Part shown: positions 53,790-62,029 of the stretch, piece by piece
Layout: each line of letters opens with the position of its first letter
How positions within the stretch are numbered: the first letter of the stretch is position 1
Assembly: GCA_031272035.1 (NCBI GenBank)
Contig: JAISUO010000046.1
Coordinates: forward strand, 1-62,370
DNA length: 62,370 nucleotides
Reading direction: 5' to 3'
Origin: Synergistaceae bacterium
GTDB taxonomy: Bacteria > Synergistota > Synergistia > Synergistales > Aminobacteriaceae
Program-made: the position numbers and the translations under genes
Notes under the pieces: generated by a model
Told to the model about the DNA's origin: nothing
Databases searched by the model: none
Seen by the model: the letters and a program-made list of their open reading frames with translations, nothing else

Positions 53790-54605
53790 GTGTACGGCGG
53801 GGTCGTTTTTTTCCTTTATAAACTGATCGGCGGGCTTTTGACACCTCCGGGGTGTTTTTTCGCTCTGCTGTTTCCCCTTCTGCTGTGGCAGGCTCTCGGT
53901 GCGCGGAGCCGGGGTGAAAAGTGGCGAAGTCGGGCTGCGCTTTTTCTCCTCGTTCTGTTGTACGCTCTGTTCATGCCGGTGACGTCGGATTTTCTGATGA
54001 GGCAGGTGGAGACGGGCCGTCCGCCTCTGCCCCGAGACGAAACCCCAACGCTGGTTCTGGCCCTGGCCGGAGGCGACACGCACCCCGTTCTCGACGTTTC
54101 CGGGGAGGCCGGGACGGAGGTGGAACTGTCCGCTCAGTCCTTTCAGCGTTTGGCGGAGGGGATTCTGGCGGCCAAAAGCCGCGGCTGGCCTCTGCTCTAT
54201 TCGGGGGCCTGGGAGGAAGGGGACGCCTCGGTGTACGAGGATTATCTCCGCGGTGAGGCGAAACGGCTGGGATTCGAAGGGGAAGTGCTGGTGGATGCGA
54301 GCTCCCGAAACACCTGGGAAAATCTGAGAGAGACCGCGAAAATCGTGAGGCAACGGGGATTCAAGCGGGTCGTTCTTTCCACCACGGCTTTCCACATGCG
54401 TCGGACGCTCTGGATGGCGAGGCGGCAAATGCCCGACGTGGAGCTTCTTCCCTGGCCCTCCGGATGGCGCTCCACCCGGGGGCGTTTTGCCGTCAATATT
54501 CTGGGAGTCAGCGCTCTGGCGTTTTACGATTCCTGCATGGCCCTGAGAGAGCTGGCCGGCCTCGCCGCGTACCGCCTGTTGGGCGTCGGCAGCGCGTCAA
54601 AATAA
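53790..54605 (+). CDS. YdcF family (DUF218) membrane protein
   Basis: A 271-residue protein with two or three N-terminal hydrophobic segments (LYKLIGGLLTPPGCFFALLF, then ALFLLVLLYALFMPV) and a DUF218 domain. The latter is marked by LVLALAGGDTHPV, FQRLAEGILAAKSRGWPLLY, DASSRNTWENLRETAKIV and VVLSTTAFHMRRTLWMARR. The ElyC/SanA/YdcF group is linked to cell envelope maintenance; the reaction is unknown. Start GTG at 53790 with GGGGAGG upstream. It lies between the small-protein unit and the AT-rich cassette. Confidence 0.87.
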   Translation: MYGGVVFFLYKLIGGLLTPPGCFFALLFPLLLWQALGARSRGEKWRSRAALFLLVLLYALFMPVTSDFLMRQVETGRPPLPRDETPTLVLALAGGDTHPVLDVSGEAGTEVELSAQSFQRLAEGILAAKSRGWPLLYSGAWEEGDASVYEDYLRGEAKRLGFEGEVLVDASSRNTWENLRETAKIVRQRGFKRVVLSTTAFHMRRTLWMARRQMPDVELLPWPSGWRSTRGRFAVNILGVSALAFYDSCMALRELAGLAAYRLLGVGSASK

Positions 54606-54703
54606 GGAAATGAAAGGTCTGATCGACAGAAAAAGGAAACCTTGTCTTTTTATATCCCAACTGTTCTATGCAGAAAAATCTCAACGAGAAAGGAAGCGAT
54701 ACT

Positions 54704-55372
54704 TTGGAACTTACGCCGATAAAAAGAGTCGTTGTTCATGATACGATTCTCAATCTTATAAAAGAATACATTCTCTCCAACAAGCTGAATCCCGGAAATA
54801 AACTGCCTTCCGAAAGAGATTTGGCTCAAACGCTTGATGTAAGCAGAAACTCCATAAGAGAAGCGTTAAAGAGTATGCAATCGCAGGGATATATACACAT
54901 ATCCCATGGCGCAGGTACCTATGTCAGTGACATCAGCGGACTGATTGTAGAAAAACAGGTTTTTGACGGGAGAGTTCTGGAAAAACTGCTCCAAATCCGC
55001 GAAATGGTGGAACCTTATGCTGTAGGATTGCTGTCCATGCAACACCCCTGTCCGGACTATTCGGAATTGGAGACTCTCCTTTTAAGAGAGGCCGAAAAAA
55101 ACAAAGCAGAAGATATCAGCGATCTCCCCAATCTGAATTTTGAAGTGGAGTTAGTTAGATTGACGGAAAATACTTTGCTGTATGGGTTTTATTTCAATAT
55201 CAGTCTAGCCTGGAAAGAATTTTGGAAAAAAAATGGTTCCACAGTTCTTAATGCTGCAGCCAGACATAAAGAACACATAAATATTTTCAATGCTATAAAA
55301 AAGGGACAAACGGACAAAGCTGTAAAACTTGCAAAAGAACACCTTAAAGGAGTAAAATTGATACTGAAGTAA
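54704..55372 (+). CDS. GntR/FadR-family transcriptional regulator
   Basis: A 222-residue regulator with an N-terminal winged helix (LPSERDLAQTLDVSRNSIRE, then ALKSMQSQGYIHISHGAGTY) and a C-terminal FCD ligand domain (IREMVEPYAVGLL, the HxxH-like end HKEHINIFNAI). FCD regulators bind sugar acids or other organic acids. TTG at 54704 is chosen because GAAAGGAAG precedes it; ATG at 54668 in the same frame has no ribosome site. It sits upstream of and in line with the dehydratase-TRAP genes it most likely controls. Clearly AT-richer than flanking genes. Confidence 0.9.
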   Translation: MELTPIKRVVVHDTILNLIKEYILSNKLNPGNKLPSERDLAQTLDVSRNSIREALKSMQSQGYIHISHGAGTYVSDISGLIVEKQVFDGRVLEKLLQIREMVEPYAVGLLSMQHPCPDYSELETLLLREAEKNKAEDISDLPNLNFEVELVRLTENTLLYGFYFNISLAWKEFWKKNGSTVLNAAARHKEHINIFNAIKKGQTDKAVKLAKEHLKGVKLILK

Positions 55373-55374
55373 AA

Positions 55375-55399
55375 AGGAGGTTTGTGCACCTCTTTTTTT
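55375..55399 (+). terminator. Terminator after the GntR gene
   Basis: GAGGT and ACCTC (extended to 7 bp with one wobble and an A-T pair) around a six-base loop, followed by seven T. Confidence 0.72.
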
Positions 55400-55407
55400 C
55401 GCAGGAC

Positions 55408-55433
55408 AAATTGGTCCTACCTCCTACCAATTT
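55408..55433. promoter_or_regulatory. Candidate operator for the GntR regulator
   Basis: AAATTGGT (55408-55415) and ACCAATTT (55426-55433) form a perfect inverted repeat with a ten-base gap. Inside it TGGTCCTACC resembles the FadR-subfamily half-site pattern TGGTnnnACCA. It lies between the regulator and the dehydratase-TRAP genes. Confidence 0.5.
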
Positions 55434-55520
55434 TTTATAAAGAAAGGACGTTGATCTGCGCAGAAGACAATAACGGCGTTGACAACATCAATATATGTTT
55501 TTGAACAGGGAGGTCATAAT

Positions 55521-56714
55521 ATGAAAATCACAGATGTTAAGGCAATAGGTATCAATCGTTTTTTGTTTGCAGAGGTCCATACCGATGAAGGAATAGTCGG
55601 GTTGGGAGAATCCGGGACTTGGGCATTCCTCGACGCATCGCGGGAAGCCATTAATTCCTTCGCTCAATGTCTGATAGGTCAGAATCCCCTCAGGATCGAA
55701 CATCTCTGGCAGTACATGTATCGTGCTTATCATTTCAGAGGAGCGGCCATTATGGGAGCATTGAGCGCCATCGATATCGCACTCTGGGATATTGCCGGGA
55801 AGTATTTCGGAGTGCCGGTATATCAGCTTTTAGGCGGAAAATGCCGTTATAAAGCGCGGGTCTATTATCATGTGGGGGGACAAAATACAGAGGAACTCGT
55901 CAAAAATTGTATTGACGCTAAGAACAAAGGCTTTACCGCTATTGGCCACCTGACTCCTTTTTTGGATGAACCGCGCAGTAAGCCCTATTTTGAGACTCAT
56001 GTACAGAAAATGGAACGTGCTATCGATCGGGTAAGACAATACAGGGAAGCTGTTGGTGACACCGTGGATCTCTGTATCGAAATTCACCGCCAGCTGAAAC
56101 CAGCCGAGGCCATAGTCCTGGCGCGTGGAATTGAAAAATACCATCCTTACTTTTTCGAAGATCCGACTACACCGGATAATTTTGACGCTATGGCAGCGAT
56201 AGCCGAAAAAATTCATATTCCCATTGCCACAGGAGAACGATTTCACACCCCGCAGGAGTTCGAATTGTTGTTGCGTCGAAACGCGGTATCTTACGTCAGG
56301 CCCGATGTTTGCATGTGTGGAGGAATCACCGGAGCAAAAAAAATAGCAGCTCTTGCCGAAGCCAACGAGGTGGGAGTCGTGCCGCACAACCCACTCAGCC
56401 CCGTCAGTACAGCAGCCTGCATACAAATCGCGGCCTGTATCCCTAATTTTGCCCTGCAGGAATATCCCGGAGACGATCGAGGAGCGGCAACTGAACGGTT
56501 CGTCGATGGTAAAGTCAGCGCGGAACACAGCGACAAATTCCACCAAAAAGATGTAGTAAAAAATACTTTAAAGTGTGAAAACGGATTCATCATCATTCCG
56601 GACACTCCCGGCATTGGTGTGGAGCTTGCTCCCGGAGCGGAGGAAAAATTTCCGTTCGACCGCAGAAAGATTGAAACGAGACTTCACATAGACGGCTCAG
56701 TTATTGATCAATAA
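55521..56714 (+). CDS. Enolase-superfamily sugar-acid dehydratase (mandelate racemase group)
   Basis: A 397-residue TIM-barrel enzyme resembling D-galactonate dehydratase. Metal ligands and catalytic residues can be placed by comparison with DgoD: Glu187 and His189 (CIEIHRQL), Glu213 (FFEDP), Glu239 (ATGER), His289 (VVPHNPLSP) and Glu314 (ALQEYPG). The first ligand is Glu where DgoD has Asp, a conservative but uncommon change. It would dehydrate an aldonic or uronic acid to a 2-keto-3-deoxy acid. ATG at 55521 follows AGGGAGG. The TRAP importer genes follow at once. Exact sugar acid not predictable. Confidence 0.9.
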   Translation: MKITDVKAIGINRFLFAEVHTDEGIVGLGESGTWAFLDASREAINSFAQCLIGQNPLRIEHLWQYMYRAYHFRGAAIMGALSAIDIALWDIAGKYFGVPVYQLLGGKCRYKARVYYHVGGQNTEELVKNCIDAKNKGFTAIGHLTPFLDEPRSKPYFETHVQKMERAIDRVRQYREAVGDTVDLCIEIHRQLKPAEAIVLARGIEKYHPYFFEDPTTPDNFDAMAAIAEKIHIPIATGERFHTPQEFELLLRRNAVSYVRPDVCMCGGITGAKKIAALAEANEVGVVPHNPLSPVSTAACIQIAACIPNFALQEYPGDDRGAATERFVDGKVSAEHSDKFHQKDVVKNTLKCENGFIIIPDTPGIGVELAPGAEEKFPFDRRKIETRLHIDGSVIDQ

Positions 56715-56739
56715 TATATTTTATAAGGAGGATTTTAAA

Positions 56740-57720
56740 GTGAAAAAACTTGCAATCAGATTTCTGTGTGCGGCGTTAGTGTTGTTTTTTTCATCTTTAA
56801 ACGGTTTTGCGGCGGAAAATACGTATAGCCTGAAAATGCATCATCCCGGCCCTATTGGGCATCCTTATCACAAGGGTGCGTTGGAATTCAAGGAACGCGT
56901 CGAGAAGTATTCAGACGGTACAATTAAAATCGACATTTTCCCCAACAACGAACTGGCTTCAGGAAGACAGGCCGTGGAAGCTGTACAATTCGGGACTATC
57001 GATATAGCATTGGAGTCATCAATGGCTGTTACCAATTTTGAAAAGGCTTTCGGCGTTCTGGACATGCCTTTTCTTTTTCCGGACCGGGATGTTGTATACA
57101 AAGTCTTGGACGGTGAAATTGGTAAAACTTTAGCGCAAAAATTAGAAAACAAAAATTTACAGCTTCTCTACTTTTGGGATAATGGATTCAGAAACATAAG
57201 TAATTCCAAAAGGCCAATCAATTCTGCTGAGGATCTGAAAGGGCTGAAAATTCGAGTTCCGGAGAGCAAAGTCTACATTGCTACTTTCGAGGCTTTAGGA
57301 GCTATTCCCACTCCGATGGCTTTTAGTGAGTTATTTGCTGCCTTGCAGTTGAAAACAGTGGATGGACAGGAAAATCCGAATGGTCATATGATCGCCTATA
57401 AACTCTATGAAGTACAACCTTATTTCGCAATAACCCACCATATATACGCGGCAGAACCGCTGCTTATCAGAAAAGATCTTTTTGATGGTTTTTCTCAGGT
57501 GCAAAAAGACGCGATTCTGAAAGCAGCAAAGGAAGCAGGAGATATTCAGAGAAAGCTCTCGACGGACGTAGAATCGGACTATCTACAACAAATCAGGGAA
57601 CAAAAAGTCACAGTTACTACGCCGGACCCGAACGCATTTCGGGATGCAGTAAAATCCGTATATGAAAGTTATGCGGGCGATTTTGGTACAATCATTGAAC
57701 AGATTCTTGCTGTGAAATAA
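56740..57720 (+). CDS. dctP: TRAP transporter substrate-binding protein DctP
   Basis: Periplasmic solute-binding protein of 326 residues. A Sec signal peptide (IRFLCAALVLFFSSLNGFA) is followed by YSLKMHHPGPIGHPYHKGA; RQAVEAVQFGTIDIAL, KGLKIRVPESKVY and DGQENPNGHM are DctP blocks, the conserved Arg of KIRVPES normally binding the ligand carboxylate. Start is GTG at 56740 with AAGGAGG upstream. It is specific for an organic acid, most likely a sugar acid given the upstream dehydratase. Confidence 0.94.
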   Translation: MKKLAIRFLCAALVLFFSSLNGFAAENTYSLKMHHPGPIGHPYHKGALEFKERVEKYSDGTIKIDIFPNNELASGRQAVEAVQFGTIDIALESSMAVTNFEKAFGVLDMPFLFPDRDVVYKVLDGEIGKTLAQKLENKNLQLLYFWDNGFRNISNSKRPINSAEDLKGLKIRVPESKVYIATFEALGAIPTPMAFSELFAALQLKTVDGQENPNGHMIAYKLYEVQPYFAITHHIYAAEPLLIRKDLFDGFSQVQKDAILKAAKEAGDIQRKLSTDVESDYLQQIREQKVTVTTPDPNAFRDAVKSVYESYAGDFGTIIEQILAVK

Positions 57721-57799
57721 TGCAAGACGATCCAGGAAACCTTTGCACAATACGAAAGTTTCCTGGATCATTTGTGTTTTGCAGAAAGAGGTGGTTACA

Positions 57800-58291
57800 T
57801 TGGATCGATTCATGGAATATTTTTTTGAAAAATTGGACAAAGTTTTACTTTGGACGTTATCCATTTTATTCGGAGCGATGTCTGTCATCATCTTTATGCA
57901 GGTGATATGGCGTTATTGCTTTGAAGCGCCTCTTTCCTGGTCTGAAGAATCTGCAAGGTATCTTTTCGTGTGGGTTTCTTTCCTTGGATCCATAGCCGCC
58001 GCAAAGCGAGGAAACCATATTGGTATGGAAATGTTGCGCAATGCCCTTCCGCGATCAGCGAACAAATTTTTACAATTCATCGCAAATATGGTTACGGTGT
58101 TCTTTTTTGCAGTGACGTTCTGCTACACGATAAGCATGTCTCCCAGATTATGGGTTCAGTTTTCTCCTGCAACAGAAATTCCCATGTTGTTTCCTTACTT
58201 GGGTATAGCGGTGGGGAGTTTTTTCATGATGCTTTATTATGCTGCGGAAGGTGTAATAAATCTGCTTTCTTTGAGGGGGAAGGCAAAATGA
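57800..58291 (+). CDS. dctQ: TRAP transporter small permease DctQ
   Basis: Small four-helix membrane subunit of 163 residues. Typical features are TLSILFGAMSVIIFMQVIWR, SWSEESARYLFVWVSFLGS and the RGNHIGMEML block. TTG at 57800 is taken as start since AAAGAGGTGG precedes it and the length fits; the longer frame runs through the intergenic hairpin. The stop overlaps the dctM start. Confidence 0.92.
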   Translation: MDRFMEYFFEKLDKVLLWTLSILFGAMSVIIFMQVIWRYCFEAPLSWSEESARYLFVWVSFLGSIAAAKRGNHIGMEMLRNALPRSANKFLQFIANMVTVFFFAVTFCYTISMSPRLWVQFSPATEIPMLFPYLGIAVGSFFMMLYYAAEGVINLLSLRGKAK

Positions 58292-59571
58292 CGTTTATCC
58301 TCTTTTGTTCCTTCTTTTTCGCGCTTATCATCGGTGTCCCCATCGCTGTCTGCCTTGGTTTTTCCGCAGTATTCACCCTCATACTGTCTGGCAGCACTCC
58401 ACTGATCATCGGAACGCAAACGATGTTCAAGGGAGTAGATTCCTTTCCTTTGATGGCAATCCCTTTTTTTATTCTGGCGGGGAACATTATGAGCGTTGGG
58501 GGAATCTCGAAACGGTTGGTCGCTTTCGCTATGGCGTTCATGGGTAAAGTTACAGGCGGGTTGGCGATGGTATCTATTTTTGCGTCGATGATTTTTGCCG
58601 CCATATCAGGTTCCAGTCCTGCTACGACTGCCGCTATTGGCTCCGTTATGTTGCCGTCGATGGTCAGGCAGGGCTATAAAGGCAGCTTTGCGGCAGCAAC
58701 GGTGGCGGCAGCAGGAACGGTAGGGCAGGTCATTCCTCCCAGTGTCCCCATGGTGATCTATGGAGTTCTTGCCAATGTTTCCATCAGTCAGTTGTTTGTT
58801 GCTGGCCTTTTTCCTGGCATTCTCATGGGAGTGGCGATGATGTTTATCGCTTATTTATACGCGAAACGGAATGGCCTCAAACAGGCTGAACAAAGCCAGG
58901 AAGCTGCCGATGAACATCCCAAAAAAGCGGTATTCAGCAGTTTATGGGCCATTATGATGCCGTGCATCATTCTGGGTGGGATTTACTCCGGCATCTTTAC
59001 TCCCACTGAAGCTGCCGCTGTAGCTGTTTTTTACGGACTTTTCGTGGGATTGTGCATCTATAGAGAAATGCGACTTTCCGACCTTCCAAAAATTCTTTTC
59101 GATTCAGCCTGCGCTACAGCGGTTATCATGTTCATCATGGCGACTGCCAATTATTTCGGATGGATTCTAACCTCCCAAAGAATTCCTCAGGCCATAGCAC
59201 AATTTTTTCTGAATGTAACAAACAATAAGTATGTACTGCTCCTGCTTTTCAATATTATTCTCCTCATTGCGGGTTGTTTCCTGAATCCATCAGCCGCTAT
59301 CGTTCTCCTGACTCCCATACTGTTGCCGGTATTGACCAACGTCGGCGTCCCTCCGATACTTACGGGGATTATTATGGTCGTGAATCTTGCCATTGGCCAA
59401 ACCACTCCACCAGTGGGGGCTTGCCTATACGTAGCCTGTAATATCAGCGGAATCAAATTGGAACCAATCATCAAAGAGTCTGTTCCCTATCTGCTGGCTC
59501 TTATTTTGGCCCTTTTTCTGATTACTTACGTAGAAGCTATTGCTTTGTTTCCACTGTATTTTTTTAACTGA
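58288..59571 (+). CDS. dctM: TRAP transporter large permease DctM
   Basis: Large permease of 427 residues with about twelve helices. Diagnostic segments: FPLMAIPFFILAGNIMSVGG, FAAISGSSPATTAAIGSVML, GTVGQVIPPSVPMVIYGVL and TPPVGACLYVACNISG. It overlaps the dctQ stop by four bases (ATGA). With DctP and DctQ it makes a complete Na+-driven importer. A stem-loop follows the gene. Confidence 0.95.
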   Translation: MTFILFCSFFFALIIGVPIAVCLGFSAVFTLILSGSTPLIIGTQTMFKGVDSFPLMAIPFFILAGNIMSVGGISKRLVAFAMAFMGKVTGGLAMVSIFASMIFAAISGSSPATTAAIGSVMLPSMVRQGYKGSFAAATVAAAGTVGQVIPPSVPMVIYGVLANVSISQLFVAGLFPGILMGVAMMFIAYLYAKRNGLKQAEQSQEAADEHPKKAVFSSLWAIMMPCIILGGIYSGIFTPTEAAAVAVFYGLFVGLCIYREMRLSDLPKILFDSACATAVIMFIMATANYFGWILTSQRIPQAIAQFFLNVTNNKYVLLLLFNIILLIAGCFLNPSAAIVLLTPILLPVLTNVGVPPILTGIIMVVNLAIGQTTPPVGACLYVACNISGIKLEPIIKESVPYLLALILALFLITYVEAIALFPLYFFN

Positions 59572-59587
59572 TACTTGAACTTAACTT

Positions 59588-59637
59588 AACAGGACCATGT
59601 AGAACAGCTTGAAATGGCTTGTCCACATGGTCTTGTT
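59588..59637. terminator. Stem-loop between dctM and the LysE gene
   Basis: AACAGGACCATGT (59588-59600) and ACATGGTCTTGTT (59625-59637) pair over 13 bp with one wobble. It lies in the convergent spacer and may end transcription from both sides; there is no immediate T-tract on the plus strand beyond the stem. Confidence 0.55.
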
Positions 59638-59726
59638 ACGAATTATTATTAATAAAAATTTATTTTTTCATTTTATTTAGATCATTTAGCGAATATATGA
59701 TAGCATATCTACATTAAAAACTGAAT

Positions 59727-60338
59727 TTAAAATAAGGAAATGACGGAAGCCGCCAGTAAAAGGCCCATGACCCCGTTCATTATTCTGTAAAGTCGGGGCG
59801 AATGGATGAGACGCCCTGAAAACACGCCTCCAAGGCACCAGCCCGCAAGACTGAGAAAGCTCATGACGGCAAAGGCCCCACAGTAAAAAACCAGTTTTGC
59901 CGCGGGCAGGTCCGCGCCAATATACGTGGCGACGCCTGTCACCGCCAGTATCCAGGCTTTGGGATTTGTCCATTGAAGCAAAACCGCGTCCCAAAAGGTG
60001 AGGCGATGATTTCGTTTGTCTGAAAATTCCTCTTTCGTGTCATCCTTTTCGGGGGGGCGCGCCGTGGCGATTTTCCAGGAAAGATAGAGAATGTATACTG
60101 CTCCCGTGTACCGAACCCCTTCATAAATCGCCGGAAAAGCGTCAAAAAACTCCCCCAGCCCCCAGGCGACAGCTACGATCATCAGAGGCAACCCCACCGT
60201 GACCCCCAGCATGTAAGACAGAGAAGGAAAAAAGCCGTAGTTGAGTCCGGAAGAAAAAATAATGGTGTTATTGGGACCGGGCGTAGCCGCCATTCCAAAA
60301 GAAAAGGCAAGTACACTCCACATGTACTCCAGTGTCAT
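59727..60338 (-). CDS. LysE family amino acid exporter
   Basis: Inner-membrane protein of 203 residues with six hydrophobic helices. The LysE/RhtB signature is present: FSFGMAATPGPNNTIIFSSG near the N-terminus, LGVTVGLPLMIVAVAWGLG and NPKAWILAVTGVATY. Members export lysine, threonine or homoserine and other amino acids; a peptide-fermenting host would use this to vent excess. Monocistronic, with a TATAAT box on the minus strand about 45 bp upstream. The spacer there holds CTGAAAT twice, eight bases apart. Confidence 0.92.
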   Translation of the reverse strand: MTLEYMWSVLAFSFGMAATPGPNNTIIFSSGLNYGFFPSLSYMLGVTVGLPLMIVAVAWGLGEFFDAFPAIYEGVRYTGAVYILYLSWKIATARPPEKDDTKEEFSDKRNHRLTFWDAVLLQWTNPKAWILAVTGVATYIGADLPAAKLVFYCGAFAVMSFLSLAGWCLGGVFSGRLIHSPRLYRIMNGVMGLLLAASVISLF

Positions 60339-60500
60339 GGCGCATTCTCCTCTCGCTGGCGATTCGTACTTTTCTTTACACTATTATACGGTTATGCGAC
60401 TGAAATTCTGAAATGCAGGCTCACCAAAACAGGACCTGAAATCCCTTCATGGAATGCATTACGTCTATTTTCTTCATTAATTTCAGGTAAATTTTCGTTA

Positions 60501-60506
60501 TATAAT
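60501..60506 (+). promoter_or_regulatory. -10 box for the yjiH gene
   Basis: A perfect TATAAT lies 94 bp upstream of the yjiH start. No clear -35 was found. The leader contains AAAGGCCAAAG, AAAGGTCAGAA and AAAGGTCAAAA in series. Confidence 0.4.
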
Positions 60507-60599
60507 GAGGGCGAATTTTTGCGGCAATGGCATTTTAAAACAGGGTTGGTAAAAGGCCAAAGAAAGGTCAGAAAAAGGTCAAAAGGAGGAAATCGCATC

Positions 60600-61946
60600 A
60601 TGGCCGGTAATGAAGTGCAAGGCAGCAGCAAAGGTTTGATCAAGTTTCTCGGTTACAGCCTGTTCGGAGTGTTCATGTTCTTTTGCCCCGTTACCATCGG
60701 CGGGCGTTCAACCATTCCGGTGGACCACATCATTTCGTTCATCACGGCCAACTGGCTGGAGGGCGCGAAAATTTATATCCTTATCCTTATGTACTGCGGG
60801 GCGGCGCTTCCTTTCATCCGCAGAACCTGGAACAAAGACGGAATGTCCATCTTTTTCTCCCTCGCCAAGGTCTGCGGAGCGATCATCGGCACGGTTCTGT
60901 ATTTCAAATTGCTCCCCGATCTGGCATGGCTTTGGCGTCCCGATTTCGGACCTTTCCTGTTCGAGAAACTGGCCATGCCCGTGGGCCTCGTCATCCCCAT
61001 CGGGTCGGTTTTTCTGGCGTTTCTCGCCAGCTTCGGGCTGATGGAGTTCACGGGAGTGCTCATGACCCCCATCATGCGGCCCTGTTTCCGCACGCCGGGG
61101 CGCTCTGCCATCGACGCGGTGGCCTCTTTCGTGGGCAGTTACTCCATCGCGCTGATCATCACGAACAACATGTACCGTCAGGGAAAATACTCCGTTCGTG
61201 AGGCCGCCATCGTCGCCACAGGGTTTTCCACCGTTTCCGCCACGTTTCTTCTGGTCGTCGCGAGGACCTTGAACCTTATGGAGCACTGGACTCTGTATTT
61301 CTGGGTCAGCCTTTTGGTGACCTTCGTCGTAACGGCCATCACGGCCTATATCTGGCCGCTCTGCTCGTACCCCAACACCTATTTCGGCGACAAGCCGAAC
61401 CCCGATCCCGACTATACCGGCAATCGCTTCAGGCACGCATGGGAGGCGGGGATACAGGTCGGCGAACAGGCGGAACCCCTTGCCAAAATGACCTTCAACA
61501 ACCTCAAAGCGGGGCTTAACATGGCTTTCGCCGTGATTCCGTCCATAACATCGGTGGGGCTGCTGGGGCTCGTCCTGGCCGAGTACACGCCCCTGTTCGA
61601 CTGGTTCGGCTATCTGTTCTATCCCTTCTTTTCGGTGTTCGGCGTGTCAGACGCGGCCCTCGCGGGGAAAGCGGCGGCCATCAGCCTGCCGGAAATGTTT
61701 CTTCCCGCGCTGCTGATCGCGAAAAAGGCGACGCCCCTTCTGGGGTTCGTCATCGCCGTGGTGAGCATTTCCGAGATACTTTTCTTCTCGGCGAGCATTC
61801 CCTGCCTTATGGGAACGGACATTCCGATTAAACTGCGGGACATCATCGTCATATGGTTCGAGAGAGTGGTGCTGTCCATCGTCCTGACGATCCCCCTCGC
61901 CATGATGTTGGGGTTCGCCGACGTGGTGGCCGCCGCCGCGCCGTAA
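60600..61946 (+). CDS. yjiH: YjiH family membrane protein (Gate domain)
   Basis: A 448-residue membrane protein with ten or more helices. GVFMFFCPVTIGGRSTIPVD at the N-terminus and the GNRFRHAWEAGIQVGEQAEP loop are YjiH hallmarks, and two nucleoside-recognition (Gate) type halves flank the loop. It is often described as a transporter of unknown substrate. ATG at 60600 follows AAAAGGAGG. It is monocistronic with a strong terminator. Confidence 0.9.
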   Translation: MAGNEVQGSSKGLIKFLGYSLFGVFMFFCPVTIGGRSTIPVDHIISFITANWLEGAKIYILILMYCGAALPFIRRTWNKDGMSIFFSLAKVCGAIIGTVLYFKLLPDLAWLWRPDFGPFLFEKLAMPVGLVIPIGSVFLAFLASFGLMEFTGVLMTPIMRPCFRTPGRSAIDAVASFVGSYSIALIITNNMYRQGKYSVREAAIVATGFSTVSATFLLVVARTLNLMEHWTLYFWVSLLVTFVVTAITAYIWPLCSYPNTYFGDKPNPDPDYTGNRFRHAWEAGIQVGEQAEPLAKMTFNNLKAGLNMAFAVIPSITSVGLLGLVLAEYTPLFDWFGYLFYPFFSVFGVSDAALAGKAAAISLPEMFLPALLIAKKATPLLGFVIAVVSISEILFFSASIPCLMGTDIPIKLRDIIVIWFERVVLSIVLTIPLAMMLGFADVVAAAAP

Positions 61947-61995
61947 CGTCCCCGTCCGGGAGGTCGTCACCAGGGACGAAAACTGATTGGAAGTC

Positions 61996-62029
61996 AAGGG
62001 GGCGGAGGCCGCCCCCTTATTTTATTTTT
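61996..62029 (+). terminator. Rho-independent terminator after yjiH
   Basis: A perfect 10-bp stem (AAGGGGGCGG with CCGCCCCCTT) closed by three bases, then ATTTTATTTTT. The T-tract overlaps the stop codon of the convergent Rpn-like gene. Confidence 0.9.
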
